Shown: piece after piece, positions 1-6,962 of the stretch | Numbering within the stretch: position 1 is the stretch's first letter | Layout of the letters: each line of letters opens with the position of its first letter | Assembly: GCA_003225595.1 (NCBI GenBank) | Contig: QIAR01000044.1 | Coordinates: 1-18,956 of the forward strand | Direction: 5' to 3' | DNA from: Acidobacteriota bacterium | GTDB lineage: Bacteria > Acidobacteriota > Terriglobia > Terriglobales > Acidobacteriaceae | DNA length: 18,956 bases | Program-made: the position numbers and the translations under genes | The notes under the pieces: model-generated | What the model saw: only the letters and a program-made list of their open reading frames with translations | Told to the model about the DNA's origin: nothing | Database searches by the model: none

Positions 1-498
1 CAGAAAACTCACGTTCACGTCATTGCCGCCACGGTCGTGATTGTCCGAACAATGCAGCGGCTGGTGAAGGTCACCGACAAAATGCACCAGGAACTTGAGC
101 GCCTCGGCACGCTGCTTGCGCGGAAGCGACCGATCCTTCAGCGCGGTTTCCGCCCGCGCGATCGCCGCAATCACGCAATCCCCTTTGGGCGACGGCTGGC
201 AATCGCGGCCCGGGTCGTAGTTGGTTTCGTCTTTCGGGATGTCCACGAAGTGCCAGTTCGCGGTTTCCGGGCGCTGGGGCCGAATCTGGTCGGCGAAGTT
301 CGCTACTGACGCCAAGCTATGGCGTCCCAGAAGTTGGCGCACAGCGGCGCGGGCCGCGGGAGTCAAGCGCGCGTTCGCAATCGTTGCGATAACGATGTGC
401 CCTTCAGGCCCCCATGCCGTCAGGTTGGTGGGCACCAGAAGCCCGGCGCAAAGCGCGATCGCAAGCAAAGCCCGAAGATAACGGTTTAGTTTTTCCAT
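1..498 (-). CDS. S1/P1 nuclease family secreted phosphodiesterase (3' part missing)
   Basis: A zinc-dependent nuclease of the S1/P1 (phospholipase C-like) family, which cleaves single-stranded nucleic acids and 3'-nucleotides outside the cytoplasm. The ATG at 498 follows AGGAG with 7-nt spacing. The first ~28 residues form a signal peptide (basic start, then a hydrophobic ALLAIALCAGLLV core). After it comes TAWGPEGHIV: in the family the Trp is the mature N-terminus and a zinc ligand, and GH is the next motif. Further on the frame reads NWHFVDIP and then HFVGDLHQPLH with DNHDRGGNDVNV, the family's zinc-binding His/Asp core. The frame runs off the left window edge after about 166 residues of a usual ~260-300, so it is partial because of the window and not visibly broken. 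No neighbour points to a specific pathway; phosphate or nucleoside scavenging is inference. Confidence 0.88.
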   Translation of the reverse strand, partial: MEKLNRYLRALLAIALCAGLLVPTNLTAWGPEGHIVIATIANARLTPAARAAVRQLLGRHSLASVANFADQIRPQRPETANWHFVDIPKDETNYDPGRDCQPSPKGDCVIAAIARAETALKDRSLPRKQRAEALKFLVHFVGDLHQPLHCSDNHDRGGNDVNVSFL

Positions 499-1055
499 GG
501 CTAGCTCCTGAGTAACGCCTAATTTTTCCAATCGAGGGTTCGTTCGTCCCGAGAACAGGGCCTTAAGGGTCTATGAGGGAAGCGCGCACAAATGCAGGAT
601 GATGCGTCGCAGGGATTCTGGACTTCTCGAGTCGCGGAGTCAAGTCCCGCGAAAGAATGGGTGAGGGTGAGTCTGATTTCCACACGGTGGCCCAGCCTGT
701 CCCGCGCATTTCTACTCTCTGGGGTGGCCCGTCCAAGCTTTGCTTGGGCGGGGGGCTGCGGATGGACGCACCCTCACCGTAGGAAGGGTGTCAAGAGGTT
801 GTCTCGAGATTAAACCGCTTTCGTTCACTGAACTGCCGCCTTCCCAGAACCGTGAGCGCGGCCTGTATGTCCATCCGTGGTTCGGGTAGTTCTTCGATTT
901 GAAAATCCTCCTCCGAATTCTCGGGCCCTCCGCAGGAAAACCAGTCCAGGGGTGTTGCTGCTGAGGGTTCGGCGCGTTCTTCCGAACGTAGCTAGCAAGC
1001 AATTCGACAACACGTCGATGTACTTCCGGGTAGGAACCGGTTCAGATGGGCGGTT
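499..1055. other. intergenic region without a convincing gene
   Basis: About 550 bases lie between two minus-strand genes. Short open frames exist on both strands, but none has a ribosome binding site, a recognisable domain or a clean composition. It holds the hairpin at 728-752 and a looser inverted pair, GGTGAGGGT at 660-668 and its complement at 770-778, which flank that hairpin at a distance. It resembles the hairpin-bearing intergenic repeats common in acidobacterial genomes. I see no tRNA or known regulatory RNA. Confidence 0.5.
728..752. repeat. 11-bp hairpin with TTT loop, possible dispersed intergenic repeat
   Basis: The arms CCCGTCCAAGC (728-738) and GCTTGGGCGGG (742-752) pair with one G-T wobble around a TTT loop. 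There is no T-run on either side, so it is not a standard intrinsic terminator. From memory, 'GGTGGCCCGTCC...GGGCGGG' hairpins of this style recur between genes in Acidobacteriota. That this is a member of such a family is inference; only the hairpin is directly visible. Confidence 0.5.
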
Positions 1056-1469
1056 TCACGCTTTCAGCTTCTCGCTTTTGTGACGTGCTTCCCATTCGTC
1101 GCGCACATGTTGATAGCGCTGGGCTAGCTCTTCTAGTTCGGCATCGGAGAGCTTTTCGATATCGATCATTTCGTTGTGCGCGCCCTGGATAGCTCGAATC
1201 ACTTCATCTAGCTTTAGGTGCAACGCGCGAGCGTCGCGGTTCTGAGTGTTCTGGATCAGGAACACGATCAAAAATGTGACGATCGTCGTTCCCGTGTTTA
1301 TGACGAGTTGCCAGGTGTCCGAGTAGTGATACCGCGGGCCCAACGCTCCCCAAAGCACAACTGTGGCCAAGGCTGCAATGAATGACCACGGCGAGCCTAC
1401 CCATGCGGCGGATTTGCTAGCGGCTTTTCCGAACCAGATGCTGAACACGTCACTTCGCTTACTTTTCAT
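1056..1469 (-). CDS. low-affinity iron permease family small membrane protein
   Basis: A 137-residue protein of the low affinity iron permease family (Pfam Iron_permease), named after yeast Fet4. The bacterial short forms have no firmly established substrate. After a short basic N-terminus come two membrane segments, about residues 23-44 (SPWSFIAALATVVLWGAL) and 56-76 (WQLVINTGTTIVTFLIVFLI). Then follows the family hallmark QNTQNRD and ALHLKLDEVIRA. The C-terminal ~50 residues are charged and helical, probably cytoplasmic. The start was chosen at the ATG at 1469 because GAGGG lies 8 nt upstream; an in-frame ATG at 1484 would add five residues but has no ribosome binding site. It appears monocistronic, and no Fur box or iron gene was noticed nearby. 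Family assignment is good, the transport role uncertain. Confidence 0.8.
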   Translation of the reverse strand: MKSKRSDVFSIWFGKAASKSAAWVGSPWSFIAALATVVLWGALGPRYHYSDTWQLVINTGTTIVTFLIVFLIQNTQNRDARALHLKLDEVIRAIQGAHNEMIDIEKLSDAELEELAQRYQHVRDEWEARHKSEKLKA

Positions 1470-1679
1470 CGAGGCTACCCTCATTCAATACTGCGCTGGC
1501 TTAGATGCAAGAATCCAACCTTCAGTGGTGCTCCCCGTCTTGCCGAATATCAAAGACATACCGGACACACCGTCGTGCGGAATCGTTGCCATCGCGCATA
1601 ATGCTGGTATTTGGCCTTATACTGCCGCGATGCAAGACACGCGCAGTCGCATCTTGCCAGCGTCACGCAAAACCACAAC

Positions 1680-2822
1680 ATGACTGTTCCCAAGCCCGCG
1701 CGGCTCGTTTATGTCGACTGGATGCGCGGCCTGGCCTGCGTATTGATGTTTCAGACCCACTGCTACGACTCGTGGCTGGGTGGCGACGCGCGCAAGACCA
1801 AGTTTTTCATGTGGTCGCAGCTCGGCGGCACCTTGCCTGCTCCGCTGTTTCTCTTCCTCGCAGGAATTTCCTTCGCCCTGGTGATTGACAAACTGCGGCA
1901 GAAGGGACTGGCTTCGAACCAGATCGCACTCACCGTCATTCGGCGTGCCGCCGAAATCTTCGCTCTCGGTCTGTTGTTCCGACTACAGGAATTTCTCATT
2001 GCCTTCGGCTGGGCACCCTGGAGTGACCTGTTGCGCGTCGATATCCTGAACACCATCGGACTTTCGATGGTGCTGATGGGCATCGCTTGTTGGATGGTCT
2101 TGTCGCTGAGCCGCAGTCCGCGAACCCGCCTTCATTTAATCGGAACTGCGGCCGCAATCGCGCTGGTCATTTCTCTGGTCACGCCTCCGCTATGGACCAC
2201 ATGGCGCCCGCGCTGGATGCCATGGCCGCTGGAGTCCTACATCAACGGCGTGCACAATCTCGGCCAACCCCAACCGTGGCTGTTTCCGATCTTTCCCTGG
2301 ACGGCATTTGCCTTTCTCGGACTCGCGATAGGTTTTATTCTCCTGAGCGATTGGAGCCGCGAGCACGAAGCTGGCAGCTTTGCACTGGCTGGCACGGGAG
2401 GCCTCGCGCTCATTCTGCTGGCCCGCTGGCTTGATGCGCGGCCGTGGCACGTATATGCCGTTTACGATTTCTGGCACACGAGTCCGAGTTTTTTCCTGAT
2501 TCGCGCGGGGATCCTGTTTTCCATCCTGCTGGCGGTCTATGCCTGGTGCCGCTGGGGACTAGGTCATTGGGGCTTTAGTCCGATAGCTCAGTTAGGACAG
2601 ACTTCACTGCTGGTCTACTGGGTGCATATTGAATTCGTGTACGGCCGTTTCTCAATCCTGCCCAAGCGAACCGTTGGCATTCGCACCGCATCCTCCGGAC
2701 TTCTAGTGATCTTCCTTTCCATGTTGCTGCTCTCGCTCTTGCGCAGCAAGATCAAGTCCAGCCGTCTGACACGCCAGAGCGCTGTCGAGGGAAAGACGGC
2801 AGTCCGAACGGCAAGATCCTGA
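1680..2822 (+). CDS. DUF1624 / heparan-alpha-glucosaminide N-acetyltransferase-like membrane protein
   Basis: A 380-residue multi-pass membrane protein. The N-terminus reads RLVYVDWMRGLACVLMFQTH, the start typical of the HGSNAT catalytic domain / DUF1624 family: Asp13, Arg16-Gly17, then a His at 27 inside the first membrane helix. APLFLFLAGISFAL follows as helix 2, another family feature. Roughly nine or ten hydrophobic segments run to residue ~355, ending in a basic cytoplasmic tail. Relatives move acetyl groups from cytoplasmic acetyl-CoA across the membrane onto sugars or envelope glycans; the substrate here is unknown. The start was placed at the ATG at 1680 because the domain begins right after it; there is no clear Shine-Dalgarno, so the start is less certain. 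No glycan-synthesis neighbours are present. An acyltransferase-3 type protein is the main alternative. Confidence 0.65.
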   Translation: MTVPKPARLVYVDWMRGLACVLMFQTHCYDSWLGGDARKTKFFMWSQLGGTLPAPLFLFLAGISFALVIDKLRQKGLASNQIALTVIRRAAEIFALGLLFRLQEFLIAFGWAPWSDLLRVDILNTIGLSMVLMGIACWMVLSLSRSPRTRLHLIGTAAAIALVISLVTPPLWTTWRPRWMPWPLESYINGVHNLGQPQPWLFPIFPWTAFAFLGLAIGFILLSDWSREHEAGSFALAGTGGLALILLARWLDARPWHVYAVYDFWHTSPSFFLIRAGILFSILLAVYAWCRWGLGHWGFSPIAQLGQTSLLVYWVHIEFVYGRFSILPKRTVGIRTASSGLLVIFLSMLLLSLLRSKIKSSRLTRQSAVEGKTAVRTARS

Positions 2823-3158
2823 ATGTAGCCCGTGCGGCAAACCTAGAGGCCCCATTCTTCAAGAGCCGGCCACCCTTTCGTGCTCTCTCGGAGTTCAAAA
2901 TCGGAAAGTTCCCGAAATGTGTTATGCCCCATCGAGAAAATCATCGTGCTCGCGCAGGCTATTGAAACCTAAAGGGAAGTAAATCCACGGACGGCTCGGG
3001 TGAAACGGCTCGTGTGGAAGTGTGCTCACGGTCCAGGAACCACGCTGAGGTTACTTTTCGGAAGCAGTATGAAATCTCTCGAGCCATCAACATGCGTGGT
3101 TTAAATTACCTGCAAGCGTGGTTACCGTCTCACGTCCTTTGTTGGAGTGAAATCACTG
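2823..3158. other. intergenic region, nothing recognised
   Basis: About 335 bases lie between the membrane acyltransferase and the hybrid kinase. I see no convincing gene, terminator with a T-run, or known riboswitch. Only the GGAG at 3144-3147, which may serve the downstream kinase, has an assignable role. Confidence 0.4.
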
Positions 3159-5222
3159 ATGTCCAATGCCTCTTTCGAGTTGAAGCCTCCACCGCCATGC
3201 GGCGTTTCGCCGGGCTTATTCAAGAAGTGGGGGATGCCTTTGCTGCTGGCTGGCACTGCAACTCTCGTCGTGTGGTCCGGGCTACTGAGGAGCCTGTTTT
3301 CCGCCAATTTTCTCCCGCATGGCACCTGCTATTTGTGGAACCGCCCGCTGGTTTGGCTCCACCTGACCTCCGACGTACTGATATGGCTTTCGTACATCGC
3401 CATTTCTTGCACCCTGGTTTTTCTGGAGCGACGGATGCGCAAAGATATCCCGTTCCAATGGGTGTACCTAGCCTTTGGCGCGTTTATCGTGGCCTGCGGA
3501 TTTACCCATTTGATGGAAGTGATCGTGTTGTGGAAACCGGTGTATTGGCTGTCTGGCAGCGTCAAGGTCGTGACTGCAATTGCCTCGGTAGGCACAGCGA
3601 TCGCGCTTCCGTCTCTTGTGCCAAAGACCATCGCGATGATCCAGACCGCCCAAGTGTCCGATGAACGAGAGCGCAGCCTCGAGATCGCCTATCAGCAACT
3701 GGAACTGCGCAACAGCGAGGTCGAACGCGCAGCCCAACTCAAGAGCCGGTTCCTGGCCAGCATGAGCCATGAACTGAGGACGCCCTTGACCGCCATCATC
3801 GGATTCTCTGATCTACTGGCGGAAGGCACAGTCGGCCAGCTCAACGACAAGCAACGTCGCTTCGCCGGCCACATCCGTGAGAATGGCCGGCATCTCCTGC
3901 AATTGATTAACGATATTCTGGACATCTCCAAGATCGAGGCGGGCCGTCTGGAGCTCAATCTCCAGAATTGTAATGTTGAAGAAGTGCTCCAGGAAACCCT
4001 GACCGCCATCGATCAACTTGCTGAAAACAAGCAAATCCATGTGGAATGTGTCGCCTTGAGCGCCCAATGGGTTCATGCGGACCGGGTGCGTCTCAAGCAA
4101 ATGCTCTACAACTTGCTCAGTAATGCGGTGAAGTTCACATCGAGTGGCGGCAAAGTCACAGTGGAATCGGAGTTCGAAGATGAATTCGTGAAGATCTCGG
4201 TTACCGATACAGGCGCGGGCATCAGGGAGCAAGATCTGGGGCTCATCTTCGAAGAATTCCGACAGGCAGGTGGAACCGGGGGAGTGGGCCGCGATGGAAC
4301 CGGCCTGGGCCTCGCTATTACCCGGCGGCTGGTGCAACAGCATGGGGGAAAAATCTGGGTCACCAGCGAAGTAGACATTGGCAGTCGCTTCAGCTTTACA
4401 CTTCCAGCAGGGCGGGTGGTTTCGGGAGTGAGGGATGCAGTGCTGAGGGCCGCACCTGTAAATCAGGGTGTGACGTCGAACAGTGAGCGGCCTCTCATTC
4501 TTGTGGTCGATGATCAAATCGCCGTCTGCGAACTCATCAAGAACTATCTGGAGCCGGAGGGCTACGCGATAGAAACCGCCCACTCCAGTACGGAAGCGCT
4601 CGAGAAGGCGCGCCGCTTGCGTCCCGCCGCGATTACGCTCGATATGCTGATGCCCGGGACTGGCGGCTTCGAAACACTCTGCCGGTTGAAAGACTCGCGT
4701 GAGACGGCGAATATTCCGGTGGTCGTCGTCTCGGTGGTCCGGCAGGAGAGCATGGGCTTCACTCTGGGTGCGACTGAATACGTGGCCAAGCCGGTAGAGC
4801 GGGCTGCTCTACTTGAGGTGCTTCGCAAACATGTGTCGCCTCGTTCGGATAGCGCCTGGAATGTGCTGGTGGTGGATGACGATTTAGAAACTCGCAATTT
4901 CGTGAGCGAAACCTTGCAGTCCGCCGGGTACAGAGCCCGAGCGGTTACGAATGGAAGAGAAGCTCTGGAGTTGCTGTCCGGTCACCAAGTGGATTCACTG
5001 ATTCTCGATCTCGTGATGCCTGAAATGGACGGTTTCGAGGTCCTGCGCAACATCCGAAGAAGCGCGAGCTTGCGCGATACTCCCGTCTTCGTACTTACCG
5101 GCAAAGATTTGTCGGAGACGGAAGTCGCAGTACTGACGGAGGAAACGCGTGCCTGGCTGCGTAAGAGCGGCCCTTGGAAAGACGACCTGTTGACGCAGCT
5201 ACGGCGGGCGGTAGCAACCTAA
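3159..5222 (+). CDS. hybrid sensor histidine kinase with ethylene-receptor-like membrane domain and two receiver domains
   Basis: A 687-residue membrane sensor kinase. Four hydrophobic segments occupy residues ~24-155. The last three match the ethylene-binding domain of plant ETR1 and cyanobacterial homologues: PHGTCYLW (Cys57), LTSDVLIWLSY (Asp72), FGAFIVACGFTHL (Cys113 and His117, the Cu(I) ligand pair in ETR1) and VKVVTAIASVGTAI. A coiled-coil linker (~165-197) leads to HisKA with SMSHELRTPL (His204), then HATPase with NLLSNAVKFT, DTGAGI and GTGLGLAI. Two receiver domains follow, with phospho-acceptors at Asp495 (ITLDMLMP) and Asp617 (ILDLVMP); their conserved lysines are probably Lys544 and Lys669. 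The ATG at 3159 was chosen because GGAG lies 11 nt upstream; a GTG at 3147 would add four residues. All catalytic motifs are intact. Ligand identity is inferred, not shown. A broken response regulator lies directly downstream and may once have been its partner. Confidence 0.93.
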   Translation: MSNASFELKPPPPCGVSPGLFKKWGMPLLLAGTATLVVWSGLLRSLFSANFLPHGTCYLWNRPLVWLHLTSDVLIWLSYIAISCTLVFLERRMRKDIPFQWVYLAFGAFIVACGFTHLMEVIVLWKPVYWLSGSVKVVTAIASVGTAIALPSLVPKTIAMIQTAQVSDERERSLEIAYQQLELRNSEVERAAQLKSRFLASMSHELRTPLTAIIGFSDLLAEGTVGQLNDKQRRFAGHIRENGRHLLQLINDILDISKIEAGRLELNLQNCNVEEVLQETLTAIDQLAENKQIHVECVALSAQWVHADRVRLKQMLYNLLSNAVKFTSSGGKVTVESEFEDEFVKISVTDTGAGIREQDLGLIFEEFRQAGGTGGVGRDGTGLGLAITRRLVQQHGGKIWVTSEVDIGSRFSFTLPAGRVVSGVRDAVLRAAPVNQGVTSNSERPLILVVDDQIAVCELIKNYLEPEGYAIETAHSSTEALEKARRLRPAAITLDMLMPGTGGFETLCRLKDSRETANIPVVVVSVVRQESMGFTLGATEYVAKPVERAALLEVLRKHVSPRSDSAWNVLVVDDDLETRNFVSETLQSAGYRARAVTNGREALELLSGHQVDSLILDLVMPEMDGFEVLRNIRRSASLRDTPVFVLTGKDLSETEVAVLTEETRAWLRKSGPWKDDLLTQLRRAVAT

Positions 5223-5273
5223 TCGGCAGGCAAATTTTAGGTCCTCGCCTCCTGCTCATCGCACGCTTGCGCT

Positions 5274-5327
5274 CTCCTCTGTGCCCTCTGTGGTTGTTGT
5301 TTCTTGACCACAGAGGGCACAGAGGAG
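5274..5327. repeat. 21-bp perfect inverted repeat (hairpin, 12-nt loop)
   Basis: Arms 5274-5294 and 5307-5327 are perfectly complementary (core CTCTGTGCCCTCTGTGGT) around a 12-nt T-rich loop. It starts about 50 bases after the hybrid kinase stop. There is no T-run after the 3' arm, so a classical intrinsic terminator is not supported, though such a hairpin could still stop or stabilise transcripts. I recall near-identical 'CTCTGTG..CCTCTGTGG' palindromes scattered between genes in Acidobacteriota and other phyla. Membership of a dispersed family is inference from memory. Confidence 0.75.
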
Positions 5328-5377
5328 CACGGAGGCTGCGCCATGTACACCAGCAGGATTGAGGCACTTATTGCAAG

Positions 5378-5520
5378 ATGAGCAAAATTCTGGTTGCAGA
5401 AGACAACACCGCGAACCTGGAACTGATTCGCGAAATTCTCCAACTGCACGGTTTTGGCCTGTTCCACCAGGCTGATAGCCTGCTCGCCGTTGGAGGCTTC
5501 CAGAACCTGGTGGCAGTGCA
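5378..5520 (+). pseudogene. broken response-regulator receiver domain with an internal inversion
   Basis: From the ATG at 5378 the plus strand reads MSKILVAEDNTANLELIREI and LQLHG, the first strand, acidic pair and first helix of a CheY-like receiver domain. The similarity then stops. From about 5516 back to 5453 the minus strand reads HQVLEASNGEQAISLVEQAK, which is what normally follows in such a receiver (second strand and helix 2). The two consecutive pieces of one domain therefore lie head to head. The rest of the domain, including the phosphorylated Asp, is missing, and lemA ends 16 bases further on. The sequence shows the fold-back; whether it arose by inversion, template switching or assembly error is open. 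It could have been the partner regulator of the hybrid kinase upstream. Confidence 0.72.
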
Positions 5521-5535
5521 CTCGGCAGGCCAGCC

Positions 5536-6141
5536 CTATTTCGCAGGCGCAGGCTGCGGCGTGGCACTTGGCGTGGAAAAATTCACCTTCGGTACCTGAC
5601 GGGATCCTTCCGAGGCCGCGAAGTAAGCACTATTGGGCTTGAAGCCCGCCCAATTTGCGAAGATATTGTGTGGGAACTGTTGGACGTACGTGTTGTAATC
5701 CTGCAGCGTGTCGTTATAGCGCTTGCGCTCCACGGCAATCCGGTTCTCGGTGCCGGCGAGCTCATCTTGCAGTCGCATAAAATTCTCGTTCGACTTCAGT
5801 TGCGGGTAATTCTCTACGATCAGTAAAAGGCGGCCCAGAGCGCCGTCAAGTTGTTGGTTGGCGGCGATTTTTTCCGCGGGCGTCCCGGCCGAAAGCAGCG
5901 CCGAGCGCGCCTTGGCGATGTCGCCGAAGACGGTCTGCTCCTGCTGCGCGTAACCCTTCACGGTTTCGACGAGATTGGGAATCAGGTCGGCTCGGCGTTG
6001 CAGCACGATGTCCACTTGCGACCAAGCGGCTTTGACCGCTTCATTCTTGCTGACCAGCGTGTTGCGCACGCTCACGTACTGTCCGAAAAGGAACAACGCG
6101 ATCAGTACCAGCACCACAAATACGATCAGTGCTTTGCTCAT
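5536..6141 (-). CDS. lemA: LemA family protein
   Basis: A 201-residue LemA family protein with one N-terminal membrane anchor (residues ~4-24, ALIVFVVLVLIALFLFGQYV) and a long helical periplasmic or extracellular part. Signature stretches are visible: NEAVKAAWSQVDIVLQRRAD, LIPNLVETVKGYAQQE, then LKSNENFMRLQDELAGTENR and FPHNIFANWAGF. The length is normal for the family. The start at 6141 follows AGGAG with 7-nt spacing. It is the last gene of a minus-strand group and lies 33 bases after the nucleotidyltransferase-like gene. LemA and TPM-domain proteins are often adjacent in bacteria; the molecular function of LemA is not established. The C-terminal tail is Pro/Ala/Ser-rich. The stop abuts the broken receiver remnant. 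Confidence 0.92.
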   Translation of the reverse strand: MSKALIVFVVLVLIALFLFGQYVSVRNTLVSKNEAVKAAWSQVDIVLQRRADLIPNLVETVKGYAQQEQTVFGDIAKARSALLSAGTPAEKIAANQQLDGALGRLLLIVENYPQLKSNENFMRLQDELAGTENRIAVERKRYNDTLQDYNTYVQQFPHNIFANWAGFKPNSAYFAASEGSRQVPKVNFSTPSATPQPAPAK

Positions 6142-6174
6142 GGTTTTCTCCTGAACACAAAATCGACGGCTCAG

Positions 6175-6942
6175 CTACGAGCCTCGCGGGTCCGACGAAT
6201 CCAGCATCCTGTCCACAGCTGCAGTTACCTGCTCTATGCTGGAAAGATAGCGCGTGGCTATGTCTTCAATATCAAGCTTTTTCACATCGGTCTTATGCTC
6301 GCGGACATCCAGCAACTGGTGAAAGGCTGATGGATCGAAACCGACACGAGCCGCAATTGCCGTGACACTCTCGCGCCTCGAGGCCGGCATGGGTCCTCCT
6401 GTCGCCCTCAGCGCATGACGGAAGAGAGTGGAGAATGCAGATACAGAGTGCAGCAGCAAGTGGCGCGCCTTGCGCTGATCGTGCGCGGCCAGGAGCAGAC
6501 CCTGGCGCAGCAGGATCAGCTTCTCGCGCAATTCGTATTCGACTTGCGTACGGTGCAGGTGCATGGGAATTTTCAGCTCTGTAATTACATCATCCCCGAA
6601 AAGCACACGATGTTGCGCCTTAATATCAATGAATTCCATGGAGAAAACATCGGCAGAGCGCTCCAATTCCTCGCGCGCCATGAACAGAGGAGCTGGCTGC
6701 TTCTGTTTGTTCCACCATTCAACTGCCGGAGCAACCGCCTCAAGCATCGGGAACGAGGTACCGCGCAGAATGCAGAGCAAGTTTATGTCGGAGAACTCAG
6801 GATCGAATTCGCTTGACACCGCTGAGCCGTAGAGGATCACACTCTGCAGGTTTGGACCCGCTGCCGCGCGTAATCGGCTGACAAACTCGTCGATCTTCTT
6901 TTCTGGAACCTTCGTTTCTGTAATCTTATTTTGTGGAACCAT
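6175..6942 (-). CDS. nucleotidyltransferase-fold protein with altered catalytic motif
   Basis: A 255-residue cytoplasmic protein. Residues 34-58 read SVILYGSAVSSEF and then FSDINLLCIL, the GS-x(n)-SDxD segment of the minimal nucleotidyltransferase (DNA polymerase beta-like) fold. The second metal-binding carboxylate is Asn54 instead of Asp, with Asp52 kept. A strand near 102-108 (MEFIDIKAQ) could carry the third acidic residue. The C-terminal half (~130-250) is helical, as in aminoglycoside- or MNT/HEPN-type proteins, but I cannot name a substrate. The start at 6942 was chosen for GAGG about 6 nt upstream and because the GS motif lies at the usual distance; upstream sequence in this frame is antisense-like to the TPM glycine tail. 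It sits 20 bases after the TPM gene and 33 before lemA, so it is probably cotranscribed with both. Confidence 0.75.
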   Translation of the reverse strand: MVPQNKITETKVPEKKIDEFVSRLRAAAGPNLQSVILYGSAVSSEFDPEFSDINLLCILRGTSFPMLEAVAPAVEWWNKQKQPAPLFMAREELERSADVFSMEFIDIKAQHRVLFGDDVITELKIPMHLHRTQVEYELREKLILLRQGLLLAAHDQRKARHLLLHSVSAFSTLFRHALRATGGPMPASRRESVTAIAARVGFDPSAFHQLLDVREHKTDVKKLDIEDIATRYLSSIEQVTAAVDRMLDSSDPRGS

Positions 6943-6962
6943 TATTCCCTCGCTTGCTGAAG

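Noticed and set aside
592..1002. Short open frames on both strands in the first intergenic region
   Set aside because: They overlap the repeat hairpin, lack ribosome sites and have low-quality composition.
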